Shown: one piece after another, positions 22,740 through 35,398 of the stretch
Layout of the letters: the number at the start of each line of letters is the position of its first letter
Position numbering within the stretch: the stretch's first letter is position 1
Assembly (NCBI GenBank): GCA_025093985.1
Contig: JACAAK010000002.1
Location: forward strand, 2,108,001 to 2,172,000
DNA from: Calvatia gigantea
Taxonomy: Eukaryota > Basidiomycota > Agaricomycetes > Agaricales > Lycoperdaceae
Length of the DNA: 64,000 nt
Reading direction: 5' to 3'
Made by a program: the position numbers and the translations under genes
The notes under the pieces: model-generated
What the model saw: only the letters and a program-made list of their open reading frames with translations
What the model was told of the DNA's origin: nothing
Database searches by the model: none

Positions 22740-23006
22740 CTACCGTTCCTGCAATAGCTTCTTTAGCTGACTCCGTACTTCCGCCTGGACGGGCTTGAAG
22801 GCCGCCTTCTTGACTACTGGCTCTATGCGAATATTTGCGGGCCAATCACCACCGGCCTTCGTACGCTGCTGGTGGAGGAGATCAAGGACGGTGGGTTGTT
22901 GGAGCTCTTGAATTTGTGGGGGAGGCGCATTCACAACCTTGACCGCCGTTGCGTCCAGGGCCTTACGAGGGATAATTCGCACCAGCTGGACTGCCGAGGC
23001 TCTCAT
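22740..23006 (-). CDS. Small protein with possible mitochondrial targeting sequence
   Basis: An uninterrupted 88-aa frame starting MRASAVQLVRIIPRKALDA: basic and hydrophobic with no acidic residue in the first 17, the profile of a mitochondrial presequence. The rest includes PPPQIQELQQPTVLDLLHQQ, then GGDWPANIRIEPVVKKAAF and a basic C-terminus (VRSQLKKLLQER). I do not recognise the family; a small mitochondrial ribosomal or assembly protein would fit in size and composition. An in-frame Met nine residues upstream (MCPESFLSS) is less likely. It is divergent from the Hrq1 gene with 257 bp between starts. Confidence 0.5.
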   Translation of the reverse strand: MRASAVQLVRIIPRKALDATAVKVVNAPPPQIQELQQPTVLDLLHQQRTKAGGDWPANIRIEPVVKKAAFKPVQAEVRSQLKKLLQER

Positions 23007-23263
23007 CGAAGAAAGAAAAGACTCTGGACACATAGATATCAACTTTGTCATCAAGAGGCTCAAAAACCAATGTACTTACTAGGTGTAGAACCAGGTCTAT
23101 CGCGAATATTTGAATCTTCAACCGCGCTGGGGTGGAACTTGCAAAGCAAGTGTTTTACGGCGGAGTTGGAATTTTCGCGATCTCAGATCTCGTGCCCGAG
23201 CTTGATTCTGCTGCTGTTTCCGTTCCCTGACAGAATACCATTCCCTTCGCCGAGCGCTTAATC

Positions 23264-26200
23264 ATGAAGCGTTCTGCGTCTGAATCGAACGATACATCTC
23301 AGTTCGCGAACAAAACTCGTCGCATTTCCGAAGAGAAGACCAAGGCCGCTAATGAACATGTCAAATGGCCAGAACATTTTGATTTTGTATGCTCTTTCCA
23401 GCAATGATATTGACAGAGCTAAATTATCCCGTATAGTTATTCGCGGTGCGTTGCTCGTCGATCCCATAAGCCTTCACCTATTCACCCCTCATGCCTTTAC
23501 CAGGTGTTCAAGGTACATTACTCCCTGAACTTTGTTATCTACAGTACTGATTTATGTAAGGCGGTGAATACTGTTCTCGCGTTCGTATCTTCGAAAAAGC
23601 AAATTGCAACAACCTTCGATGTGACAAGGTCATCTGTAGAACGCCTCTTGAGGCGGTAAGTTTGCAGTCAAAAGTTTACTTTTACGCAATTAAACAACAT
23701 GCTCAGGCCTCTTGAACTGCAAGCAATTGCGGAAATAAAGTCCGTCATTTTGTCTGTCCCTGCCCCATCACGAGCATCTAAGCCCAGATCAGGGCTCTCC
23801 TTCCTGACGTCGTCAAGTTTTCGTATATTCCGAAGAACGACCTGAAGGTGAATGAAAACAATAGTAGCAGCGGGAAACGCAGGGCCAATTCTCCAGACTT
23901 TGTTATCCCTCCTTCGAGTGAACTACCTACAGAGGAGGAGGGACATGTCCTTGTTCTTGAACTTTCTGACAATCTCAAAGGAAAAAGGTCACGAAACGCT
24001 GGGTGGGTACATTCTGAATTCTGATGTGTTGACTTCCAAACTAATGACGACCTAGTTTGAGTTACCAGCAATCTCCTTCGTTATCTCCTGCAGCTTTGAA
24101 GAAGCTCATTGAAACTAGAAACGATGTCTTTAAACAAGCAGTAAACGAGTATTGTGATCCACGGTCCCTTTGTTTTCAAACCCTGACCTCTGTGTCTATC
24201 CAGTCTTATCCTTGCCACTGCAACAGAAGCTGGTGATCCAGTACAGATGCTCCAAGAAGCTGCCCGAGAACATATACCGGTTGACTTAACCGCATCACTG
24301 GGTGCCAATTTAAAAAATGAGAAATTAACCACTGCCATTCCGGATGCCAACTCGCGACTGTCTATGAACGAACTGATACAGGATCTTACCAGCCAGAAAT
24401 GGTACAAGGAACAGATAGTGTTTCGTAGGACAGTTGACGCACGGGAGCCTCTGTCTGGTAAGCGTTTCCTATCGCAGGGTTCAATTGTAGCTAGATGCAA
24501 GCAGAGGAAGTGGATTCTTTGCTTTCTCCCAGTATCGCACAAGCTCTCTTAAATGTGAAGGATATCAAATCGTTCTACGCTCACCAGGCAGCAGCCATAA
24601 ATGCTCTTTCCAGAGGAAAGCATGTCGTGGTATCCACAAGTACCGCCTCTGGTAAAAGTCTTATATATCAGGTTTTCATTCCCTTCTCTTGTGCAGTTGA
24701 TTGAGACCACTAAACTGTACTTATAGGTTCCAATACTAAAATTTCTCGAGGAGGACCCTCACGCAAAGGCTATTTGCATATATCCAACTAAGGTGAAGAA
24801 ATGCCACGAGATTTTCTGACACTCAATCGAGCTACACATTCGCAGGCCCTTGCCCAAGATCAAAGGCTATCCCTTGAGAAGATGTTACACAGCTGCCCTG
24901 GTTTTGAAAAAGTCTGTGTGTCAACATATGATGGGGATACCCCGCAGGAAGTGCGGCCGGGTATGGGCCTCCCTCACAATCTTCGCGTTTCGAAACTAAC
25001 CGGAAGTTAGTCGTGCGGGAAAACGCGTCTGTGATCTTCACGAACTTTGTAAGTGCCAGAAGGTTGTTTGCCTGTGTCACAAAATTTGACTCCCGCTCAA
25101 GGATACGATACACGCTTCCATTTTACCCCAAGAGGATACCTGGAGGAGGTAAGTGTATACTTATGGCTGAACACAGCTCCTCATCATGCTACAGCTTCCT
25201 GCGGGATGTCAGGGTAATTGGCGATAAATCTCCAACAAGTCCAAGGCTGATATCAGAGTTTATTAGCTAGTAGTAGTGGATGAGCTGCATTACTATTCAG
25301 GCCTTCTAGGAAGGTGAGTGTTCACTCTGCGGGCACCAGAATCTCGCTAAGAAGGTTTAGCCATGTCGCATACATCATGCGACGATTCAGAAGAGTCTGT
25401 GCCGCTGTTGGGAGTTCGTAAAATCCAGTATCCCTCTTTGATATGGGTACTAATAATGTTTCTACGGCAGACCATCGTATGCGCTTTGTTTCCTGTACAG
25501 CAACTTTGGCCAACCCGGGTTCTCATATGCGAACAATCTTCAACCTCGCAGAACACGAAATAGAAGTTGTAGGTGTTGATGGTGCGCCCTCAGCGAGAAA
25601 GGATTATCTAGTGTGGAACCCTCCTCTCGTTGATGAGTCAAAACCAAATTTAGGGCGGCGTGGATCTATCACTGAAGCTACGGGTCTGATGCGATTCCTC
25701 ATGAAATGCGGGGTCCGTGTGCTTTTATTTTGCAAGGTAGTCTTCCCCTAGTTTCTCGTATTGAAACACATACTCCATGGCTTGTTGCTACAGGTACGGA
25801 AAATTTGCGAGCTTGTAAGTGTATATTATGCAGCTGGGGTGTAGCCAATGCTGATGCCAAAAAGGCTATGAAGGCGATACGTGCGGACCTCAGCAACGAA
25901 GGGCGACTTGATATACTAGCGAAAGTGAAACCCTATCGAGGAGGTAAATACTCCGACTGACCTATTCCTATGTCCCAACCACTGTCGTTCACGATTTTTC
26001 ATCCAGGTTACTCACATGAGGTATGCCGTTAGTTAATCTTTTCGGTTGGATCTTAGTCCCTTCAAGGATCGCCGGCGAATAGAGCAGGAAGCGTTCTCTG
26101 GAAACCTGCTGGGTATCATCGATACGAACGCCCTTGAACTTGGTATTGACATAGGGGAACTCGACGCCGTCATCATGCTGGGCTTTCCAATGAATCTGGC

Positions 26201-28208
26201 GAGCTTCGTAAGTTAACGCTTCCCTCGTTATTAATTCCTCGACCAACCGGACTCTCTTAGCGTCAACAGGCAGGAAGAGCAGGGCGCCGTGCACGCGACT
26301 CGTTAGCTATCCTCGTTGCAGACCCATTCCCGGTTGACCAATACTATGTCAATTACCCCCAAGAGTTGTTTGGTCATGCCTTGGAAGACCTGGTTATTGA
26401 TACAGAGACTTCGGTGATTCTTGAAGGTGGGTTAGCGTTCAGGGCCTGGGTGGCGCAGTGCTCTGAAGTTCAAATTCGTAGCACACTTACAATGCGCGGG
26501 CTACGAGATGCCGATTTGCGAGGAAGACGAACAATACTTTGGGCCGTTAATGCATGAAATTTGTGAGACGAAGCTACTCAAAGACAAGGATGGCTGGTGG
26601 GTCTTCACCTACGATGGGCATGCTAATACATTAACATGTCTTCCAGGTATCACACCCATCCTAATTTTTTACCTTATCCATCTCGATTTGTTTCCATCCG
26701 TGGGTACTTAATTTTGTATCACTCCAAAGCTGACAGTCAGTCCAGGAGGCGCCCAAGAGGAAAAGTACAGTGTCGTGGTCATGAGAAATAACACACCCGA
26801 TGTTATCCTGGAAGAAGTCGAGGTTTCACGGGCAATGTTTGAGGTCTATGAGGGTGGAGTCGTGAAGTTACCGAGGTGTTTGGACATTGTATTTCCATCA
26901 GTGCTGATTTTATTTTTCAGTTCATGCACCAAGGGGTAGCATATATCGTGAGCTGAAGTCCATGTGTTGGCACCTTTCTAAAACAATGGGCAGGTCAAGG
27001 AGGTCAGCCATGACAACAAAATAGCAAAAGTCATTCAAGCGGATGTCAATTATCACACTTCACCTCGGTATGTTTCTCACCGCCGTACTTCTTACCCTAG
27101 CTGACGGGATCTGGAACAGGGACTTCACGTTCGTACCAAACCTTACCTTCCCCTTCCCTCCAGATCTCACCTATCTCGCAACCACAAACAGGAACGTGGA
27201 CGCCGTACGCACAACCCGGATAAGAGCTATTAACAAACATCGAGCATTCTATGGTAGTAAGTGTGAAATTCAAATGGGCATGGTTCAAATTTCTGATAAT
27301 CATCAGCCGTGAACATCCAAGTGAAGGTATTTGGTAAGGGCCACCTTTCAACGCTCTGGTCAAAACCTCTCTGAATTCGGTAACAAGGCTTCTTCAAGAT
27401 CAGGTAGCCTCTCTCTATGGGTCTCCGTATCAATGCTGACCCAACGCCAGGAACAACGTAGTACTAGACTCTATCGAGATTGACACCCCACCATATGCGT
27501 GCGATACAACAGGTTTCTGGATTGATATTCCACGTTCAATCCTTGAGCTGCTACGTTCCAAATGTTTTAATCTTGCAGAGGCCATTCACGCTGCCCAACA
27601 TTCCTTCCTGAATCAGTTCCCGTTGTCAGAGGACCTCAAAACCGAATGTAAAGCAGCAGAGAAGGAGTACAGAATGGTGGAGTCCTCGCGTAAACGACCC
27701 GGGAGGTAGTAATCCAAAATACTTTCTATTCGCGAGACTTAGTGACCTCGTTAGACTCATCTTTTACGACTCTATCGGCAAAGGAGGGGGTGTGGCAGCA
27801 AAAGCATTCGACTATGGTATTCACAACCTCTAAAGTTGTGCGCAAATCTCACCCGAATTCGCAGCCCACGAAACCTTAAGAAAAGCTCATTTCGCCATCG
27901 AGAGCTGTGATTGTCACGATGGTTGTACGAAATGTGCTTGCGCGTTTTTCTCTCCCTTGTCTCTCGAAACTCACCCAAAATTAGGTGTGCAAAGTGCTGC
28001 CTGCAAAGAAGCCAATCAAGTCTCCTCGAAGGTGGGAGGCAGCATCATCATCAAGGGAATCCTCGGTCTGTCTATCGATCCGAACACGGTACCATATCAA
28101 ATGGATCAACAACAAATTCAAGTACCACAGACAATAGTGGAACCGCAGACTGTTTATGCAAGGGATAATGTAGAGGTAGAGGAAGAAGGAGGGGGCAAGT
28201 TACATTGA
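23264..28208 (+). CDS. HRQ1: RecQ4-like DNA helicase Hrq1
   Basis: Superfamily 2 3'-5' helicase of the Hrq1 group, involved in interstrand-crosslink repair and telomere maintenance. Starts MKRSASESNDTSQFANKTRR. After a poorly conserved N-terminal region come the helicase motifs: HQAAAINALSRGKHVVVSTS with motif I TASGKS at 24642-24659, ICIYPTKALAQDQRLSLEKM, TNF...DTIHASILPQEDTWRRFL, and motif II as DELH at 25279-25290 within VVVDELHYYSGLLG. The second RecA-like domain includes NALELGIDIGELDAVIMLGF and a QQAGRAGRRARDS motif VI. The C-terminal DUF1998-like domain has clustered cysteines (ESCDCHDGCTKC, then AACKEANQVSSKVGG). Many introns. The stop lies 30 bp from the convergent SCY1-like gene's stop. 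Confidence 0.88.
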
Positions 28209-28238
28209 AAACCAGCTTCTCCTCGTCAATGTGAACAA

Positions 28239-31200
28239 TTACGCCAAAGGATCGAAGTCTTCCCAGTCATTCTTGGACGGTTTTTTGGTGCCCCAAGGTG
28301 ATTGAGCTGGTCGGGATGGGGTAAGGATACCGCTCATGCTCGGTACTTGTGAAGGCGTCGGGACGAGTGGTGCAGATGGTAGTGACAATGTAACCGGCTG
28401 TAGGGGCTGTGATGCTGATGGAAACACTGGTTGTTGTGGCATAATTGGTGAATTAATAGATGATGCAAGTCCCAAACTGATCTTATAGTTTGGCTTAGGA
28501 GGCTGATTTAAAATTTGAGGTTGGATTTGTGGCACAGGTGGCGAAAGGCGCTTCGGTATTGCAGGTACACTGGGACCTGGTTGTTGGGAAAACATGTTGA
28601 ACGCATCTTGCGACGAGCCTATGGGCATCATTGAAGGTATTGTTGGGCCTTTAAGCGTCGACGAGTTTAATCTAGACGGTTGTTGAGGCTGGAATGAGCC
28701 TGGACGCGAATGGTTGGTGGATGCTCCGACACTCGTTCCGGGCGGCGAGGTTTTCGACGTAAGTGGCTGGATATGAGATACTGCGGTCTGAGTCGGTGTA
28801 GAAGGCTACATGCCGTTAATGTCCAGTAAACGGAGGAAGGGAGATGATCATACCGTGTCCCTGAAAATGCTTCCCCAAATGTCATCATCCCAAGAGGCCG
28901 AGTTGTTGCTACCAGTGCTCTGAAGCTTGACCGAATTGATGATTCCACCCATACCTTCTCTCCCAACCAAGCTTTCGAAATCAACGGTGACTGCGGAAGG
29001 CGCTCCAGTTACCCCGTTGACAGCCATTGCAGATCTATCCTCAATGCGTTGAGCATCCCGGAGGAACTGGTTGTGTTCCCTCTCTACTCTCCCTCCGAGT
29101 TGTTTTATTACAGTCATGAAACGTTGGAATTGCTGGACGTTCAAAACTAATGGCGATCACATTGGAGTTTAGTTGAGGGCTGGTGAGACACAAAAAGCGA
29201 TGCCTACGTGGTCCCATGGACATAGCCCACAATTGAGGGAGGACGAGAGTGGCCACTGCCTCTCGGTCAACTTTGAATCCCATAGCTTCATGAACAGATA
29301 GGGTAGCCATCTGACAGTTACGAATGAGTTAGGGTCACGCCAAAGGGATCCGAAAAAACGAACCATCACCGCCGGTTCCTTTGTCCGAATTTTAGCCAAG
29401 AGCGGAACGAGCTTTTGCGTGAGACTTGACTATAAAGAGTCACTGCTGCGAAACTAGAAGAGATGTATCCAAAGATACTTACTGTATCAAGGGTTTTCAC
29501 CATAGTCAAGAAAGTGACGAGCGTAGCCACTTTGACCGTCAAAACTTTTGTTTTTGAGAAGACATACTATGGGCGTCGCAATGGTGAGATCAATGGTCAG
29601 ACGCGTCCGGAGTGGTTACTTACGGCAACCCGAGGAAACAGAACGCCCTGGAGTTCAGCGTAATCGATCGTTTCACAGAGATCGGGAACGGTTTTCAAAG
29701 CTCGCTCTTGTACAACCACATGCTCAGACTCTAACGCATTATAAACAAGCGGCAACACCTCTATCACCTAACGTCAAGGACGTTCGTCGGGACAGGAGAG
29801 ATGGGTGAAATGACGCACGTTCTCTGAATACAATCTTCTCTGTCTTGCTCTGCAACAAATGCAGATTATCTAGCAGTGTTAACATATTCTGTGGAGGCTC
29901 TTTGACTACGAAAAGGGGCTTGAGACTTGGCAGAACCAGATTTGCAAATTGGGACGATGTGAGAACGCTGGAAATTGCGAACACATTGGGGAGGATATAT
30001 GGCAACAAATTTGTATCCTTCATCTGAATGACGTGCGATCAGTGGGATGATACCAAACCGACCCGACACCCGACGAACCTCTTCAAGAAGTGAGGGTAAG
30101 ATCTTCCGCGTCCGGAGGCCTTCAGAAAACCGATCTAGGACGTTAGTCAAGCCTTTCATGAAGGACTACTTTCTCTTCTCTCGTCTTGGTCGTGAAATTA
30201 CTTCTGTCCAAGAAATTAAGGGTCGAGATGGGAAGTGAAGAGAAGAAAGAATGTGAAGGTAGTGTGGATGGTGTTGGACGGGGGGCCGGATGACGGGTTA
30301 TGAGAGATTGTAACAGGGCTGCGAAGGAGAAGGAAGACGTTAGTGGTTGATCGAGTTGACAGGGAAGGGCGTACCCTGTAGATCTTTGTCCAATCTTACC
30401 AGGCCTGTAATAGGTCTCCCAGCATTCTCGCGCAGGCCACCCAAACTTCCGTGAGTCCTGAATGGCGGCACACCTTTGCAGTGAACGGTATAGACAAGGC
30501 ACCCAAGGCTGTACATGTCTGAGGCTGTCAGAAGTTGTTCATCCAACGCATATTCAGGTGCTGTCAAGGAACACCGATGTCAGAAAATGAGTGAAAACAT
30601 GGAGTAGAGTACGTGCCCATGTAATCAAACGAGCGTTGAATGTACGTAGGCACTCGCCCGTCAAAGGTTGGAAACTCCCAGCGGGTCGGTTGACCGTTGG
30701 TCAGGAGAGGAATGGTGAGACCAAGACCAGAGATTTTCCAGTCTCCAACGGTGTTGATAATAACAGTCTCCGGGCGAATATTACTGTGTATTAATTGCGC
30801 CGAGGAATGCAGGAATGAAAGCCCCTTGCACAACTGCAAAATGCCCTTCTGAATCTGGTAACCCAGAGATGATATCGGATTTTAGGTACTTTGAATATAA
30901 TCTCAGTCAGGACAAAACCCACCTCAACTTCATCCAACTCAACAACAGAGGCGTGTCGTCCTGAACCAGGGATTGAATGTTCCAGGCTGGAGAGGATGGG
31001 TTCTGTTGCAAATACCAGTTCACTCCGGGTCTCTTCTAGAGGTTCAACCATCTCTGTCGCAGGACGTGCCGTGATGAGGGCGTGAATTCTGAGAGTCAAC
31101 TCAACATTGAAACTTACCTAGGATGGAGGGATGCCTCAGCCGACTCAGAGCAGAGGCCTATATTGTGTCCGATGACAAGAAAGTCAGATGTGAATTCGAT

Positions 31201-31562
31201 TTAGTCTTCGAAGAGTGCGCACTCGCCTCAGCTTTCAGAACCTCCAAAGCCCTCTCTTTGGCTACAACCCCCAATTTCTCCATTTCTTGTCCGCGTTTAT
31301 CGAAACTCCATATTGATACCCTCTTGTTCGTTACTTTATGATATGCGCTTTGCACTTTCCACAGGCCGACAGGGAATGCGGGTGTGAATGCTGCTGGGGC
31401 GATTCCCCCACTTCTTGAGTTTAAACCCGAAGCTGAGGCTGCGGCAGAGGAGGGTGAGGAAGTGCCGGGTGTGGTAGGTCTACTTGAACTTGAAGATTGA
31501 CCGATATTGTATGATTGGGAGATATTTGTCCTTGCGAAGAAGGAAGTTGCTGCTGCAAGCAT
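28239..31562 (-). CDS. SCY1-like pseudokinase (SCYL2 / Ppk32 type)
   Basis: Pseudokinase linked to clathrin-dependent traffic. Starts MLAAATSFFARTNISQSYN. The kinase-like domain follows: GLWKVQSAYHKVTNKRVSIW with Val/Ser at the usual VAIK-lysine position, LCKGLSFLHSSAQLIHSNIR with HSNIRPE in place of the catalytic HRDLKxxN loop, DWKISGLGL in place of DFG, and APEYALDEQLLTASDMYSLG. These substitutions show it is probably inactive. HEAT-like repeats follow, then a Pro/Ser/Gln-rich tail. The C-terminus ends NDWEDFDPLA, a short acidic-aromatic tail like those that bind adaptor appendages. Many short introns. Confidence 0.87.
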
Positions 31563-32069
31563 CGTCCCTGTACCCCAGCCTTTTAGAACAATTGTTAGTG
31601 TTAGATGCTTGTGGTCAGAGTTGAAACGTTTTGAGCGTCAATGGAGTGTTGACGGATCGGAAAGTGATGTTTGTCGGTCGCCGGGAACGTGGGTACACTG
31701 GATAGCGTCCGGTTCACGAAATCACTCCAATTGCAACTCAATTACTACAACTTTATACTTCACATCATGTACCTGAATAAGTGCTGGCTTAATACTTCAA
31801 TGCAGAATATTTTTCTACTCCCATGCTAATACGGACAAAACTCAAAGGCCGAGGGAAAGGGTATACGTTACAGTATGAAACTGTTTGAGGGAATAAATAT
31901 TTCTGGGCGATATGCACTCATTACTTGAGCAGGTAGGAAGTAAATAAAAGAGCTCCTTGCACTCCCTGATCCTCCACAGTGAGGGTAAAGTGGACATCGT
32001 CCTAACAAACCTGAAGGAAAAACGAGGAAAGCAAAATAAATAAAACCAGATATAATACAATACGGAGGA
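31563..32069. other. Intergenic region, no gene seen
   Basis: About 500 bp between the start of the SCY1-like gene and the end of the arrestin gene, both on the minus strand. AT-rich in its second half, with no recognisable coding pattern. It should contain the SCY1-like promoter and the arrestin terminator. Confidence 0.45.
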
Positions 32070-33609
32070 TCATGCGTTCCGTCTGATATTGGCAGCCAAC
32101 CCGATCGCTGGTGTTGGCGTCCCGCCAGTTGAGCTCAACTCCCGACCGAGAATTCCCCATGAATCCGTGGTAACCCTAAACACTTCTTCATGTTTGAAGC
32201 ACGGAATGGAACCGATCAAGTTTTCCGGCGGTTTCAACATGAGACGTAGGACATACTAATAAACCGACGTCAACTGCCAGATCAATTGCATCTCAATCCT
32301 TCTTAGCTTACCTGAACCTCAGCTGCTCCATCTAGCGTCCAGGAAACTTCTTTACCCGGCTCCCCAGCCTTTATCTCGCCCTTCAGCAATGTGACGCCTT
32401 CCTCGTATTCCCTTCCATAACGAAGCATTGCTGAGGACACTGGTGAATCCCGCTGAACCACATCAGGAGACCCCTTTTTCCAGACGTTCAACCTCCGTAC
32501 AAGTTGGATGCGGATATTCCTCGTGAGCAGGTGCGCGAGAACGGGATCCTCCGGGAACAGCAACGCCAGCGTAAACGGTATAGTCTGGCCTGATGCGTAA
32601 CATTGCGGATGCGGAAGCGATAACTAAATGTGCCCGGGGAGGTAAAGCCGTAAAGGTAGGTTAGGCGGTGGAGACAGAACAACCGTTCGGGTGTCGAGAA
32701 CGTACCAATACACATTGGCTAAAATTATCCAACGACAAGGTGCTTCGCTTGGGTTTGGATTTTCCGGTGATGGGGTGATAGGGTTTCAGTGCCATAGTTT
32801 TAACTCGTTCGTAAAGATGATAAAGTTCGGTGCTTCCTTGACGACGTGACGGCCGTGGTATTGTGTGCAAGGGTGGCTCAGATGGTGTAGACTTGGGAAG
32901 ATAGAGAATTCGGATAACCTTCCTGGAGTTGGGAGTGGGTTTTGGGTGGGAAATTCATTGAAGGCGGACTTACGATTCATATTTTTTGAGTCCCTTACCC
33001 TTACGCTTAATTTCGAATTTGGTGGTGTAAAAGACCTCCGTGGACAGGAGTTGGTGATGCGAAAATTGTGACGGGGGGAGGTTGGTTAGTTGTCCTTTAA
33101 ACTCTGCCTCCCGGGGTATAATAAGGGAGAATGGATAGTCTCCCTCCCAAGGGAAGGAATTGGCTTTTGTAGAGTCGTAAATAGTGATGGCGCGTGAGAC
33201 CAGGGTCGAAACGTTATCCGCGGACATTGTACTTCGCTGGGAGGAAGTGATCCTGAGACGACCCTCAAACTTCAGGCACTAATTAGACAACAGTTAAGGG
33301 ATTATTGGAGACAAATCTACCCACTGTCATTGTGACGCTCTCTATACGGTCCTGATCCCCGGAGAGGCGAATCATCCCATCTATTCTGCCATCCAGGCCA
33401 TAGGAGGGAGAGTGAAGATTCCAAAGACGAGGGCCAAGGTTAATGCGCATGTGCTTTGTCTCGAACATCCAGTCACAGGCAGGACATCCAGTCATACGGG
33501 GAGGCTCTATCTGAAGCAAACACTCCGAGCTGGCGATGGTGGAAGAGTAAATGGGAAGGGGCTGATTTTCGTCAACCTCGTATGGAGGCGGGGCATCGTC
33601 GTCGTCCAT
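32070..33609 (-). CDS. Arrestin-like protein with N-terminal PPxY motif
   Basis: Likely alpha-arrestin-type trafficking adaptor. The start MDDDDAPPPYEVDENQPLP contains PPPY, the consensus for WW domains of Rsp5/NEDD4-type ubiquitin ligases. Beta-strand-rich arrestin-N features follow: GLDGRIDGMIRLSGDQDRIE, DSTKANSFPWEGDYPFSLII, then STEVFYTTKFEIKRKGKGLK. The arrestin-C-like part includes LLTRNIRIQLVRRLNVWKKG and the last exon YVLRLMLKPPENLIGSIPCF. It ends GLAANIRRNA at 32070. An in-frame Met 21 bases upstream (MRIPIAL) is an alternative start. The PPxY at the extreme N-terminus, rather than in the tail, is unusual for yeast ARTs. Confidence 0.72.
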
Positions 33610-34115
33610 GAGAGCTATGGGGATGCGCACCAGAAGAAGAGAAGGGGAAGGGGCAAAAACGGAGCTAACTTCCAGTATAAATACATGAGAATTCGAGGGT
33701 GATAGCTACTCCGCAATGAGTGCTCTGTGTGTCGGTTCTGTCTGTAGCGAAGAGTAGACTTTACTCGGAGGGGATAAAGAGAGGCGAGAGCGGATCAGGC
33801 AGGCCGAGAGAAGGCAGCGAGTGTGCTGGAAAGCGCAGACAACCGTGAGGCACGGAGCAGAGTGGAATGAAACGGCTCTATAGGCGATGTAGTAGCGAGC
33901 GTTTCGGGATTTATGAAATAGAGCGAAATGCATCATACGTTCACTTACTGTACTTACTTGAGCGCTGGAACGGTGGAACATGGTAAATTGCTGCAATGAT
34001 GCCGGCTATTTTTGGCAACGGGCGGCAATCAACTCAAGTTCCCCAACCACTCCCGAGTTCCGGCCTTTAACCTCTTATTTCTCTCTCTCCACAACGCGGG
34101 GCTCGATAGCACTCC
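33610..34115. promoter_or_regulatory. Divergent promoter region, arrestin / HIBADH
   Basis: About 500 bp between divergent start codons. A purine-rich stretch covers about 33640-33670 and small ORFs here lack family features. Nothing else recognised. Confidence 0.45.
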
Positions 34116-35398
34116 ATGCGTCCAACAATCCGATGGCTCCAACAGGTACAACGCTCTGCACCACGCACCAAGAGTACCAGCTTCATCGGCCTCGGTCGCA
34201 TGGGATCAGAGATGGCTTATAATCTGTTCTCCAAGCAGTTTACCCAAGACCAGGAATCCCGTTTTGTCGTCTGTGACGCTCTGCCAGACAGTGCTAAAGC
34301 TTTTCGGGACAAATTCGTTGCTCAGTTCCCTGGCGCAAACTTTGAGATAGTCGATACCCCTGCCCAGTAGGCATCCTTTATTACTCCTTCTCCAGACCCG
34401 AATTCATTCTGGGGGGGGCCTAGGGCTATTTTGGCATCAAGCACGATTATTACCATGCTTCCTTCGTCACCCCATGTCATTAAAGTCTACTCAGAGAACA
34501 TTATCCCGGCCTTGGAGAAACTCCCATCCAGTGATGTTACCCAGACACTCTGCATCGATTCAACAACCCTCGATGTCGATGTCGCTCGTACGGTTGCAAG
34601 TAAGGTTAATGGCATCGGTGCACAAATGGTCGATGCACCAGTATCTGGCGGCAAGTCCTTGTCTTATCCGTCGGACCGTAGGACCGATTTGGTTAACGTT
34701 TTTGGTTTATTTTTAGGAGTCGCCGGAGCTAAAGCCGGTACTCTCTCGTTCTTGGTAGGCAGTACAGAGCAGTCCTTCAAACTTTCGCAGCCAATCCTTG
34801 CCCTTATGGGCCAGCGTATCATTCATTGCGGCCCATCTGGTGCTGGTTTAGGGGCTAAAATTTGCAATAACGTGAGCTGCTAATGGTCTATTGTCGTCGT
34901 CCTCTGCTGCCACACCTGATTGCCTTCCTCAATAGCTTGTGCTAGGTGTCGAGCAGATTGTGGTTGCAGAGGCTATGCTTTTGGGCCAGAAGCTTGGTTT
35001 GGACCCGGCTATTTTGGCTGCAGTTATCAACAGCAGTACTGGGGGTTGTTGGGCGTCGTCCGTGAATAACCCTGTTCTCGGTGCCTTACCAGACAAGTCT
35101 CCGCCGTGTGTGAGAGATTACCAGGGGGGTTTCGTTACGGCGCTCATGCTCAAGGTATGGTGTTCAAATTCTTCTCATGCCTATCATCACCGGAGCTTCA
35201 GCTCTAACTGGTGTTACGCTGTAGGATATGGGGCTGGCGACGGAGATTGCCAAAAAGAACAATAGCGCATTGCCGCTTGGCGACGCCGCCGAGGCATTGT
35301 ACGGGAAAGCTATTCAGGACCAACCCGAGCTCGCAACACGAGATTTCTCGTCGATTTATAAATATCTTCAGACTGGGCCGCAAGGTTCCGACCAGTAA
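34116..35398 (+). CDS. HIBADH: 3-hydroxyisobutyrate dehydrogenase, mitochondrial
   Basis: NAD-dependent oxidation of 3-hydroxyisobutyrate to methylmalonate semialdehyde in valine catabolism. A basic presequence-like start (MRPTIRWLQQVQRSAPRTKS) precedes the Rossmann motif FIGLGRMGSEMAYNL. Family signatures follow: TMLPSSPHVIKVY, DSTTLDVDVA, the substrate loop DAPVSGG with VAGAKAGTLSFLVGS after a short intron, CGPSGAGLGAKICNN (containing the catalytic Lys), and SSTGGCWASSVNNPVLG. The C-terminus KDMGLATEIAKKNNSALPLG through YLQTGPQGSDQ is typical. About five introns. Confidence 0.92.

Noticed and set aside
24081..24542. Long minus-strand frame (153 codons) inside the Hrq1 gene
   Set aside because: The plus strand carries conserved Hrq1 sequence here; the minus frame is a shadow.
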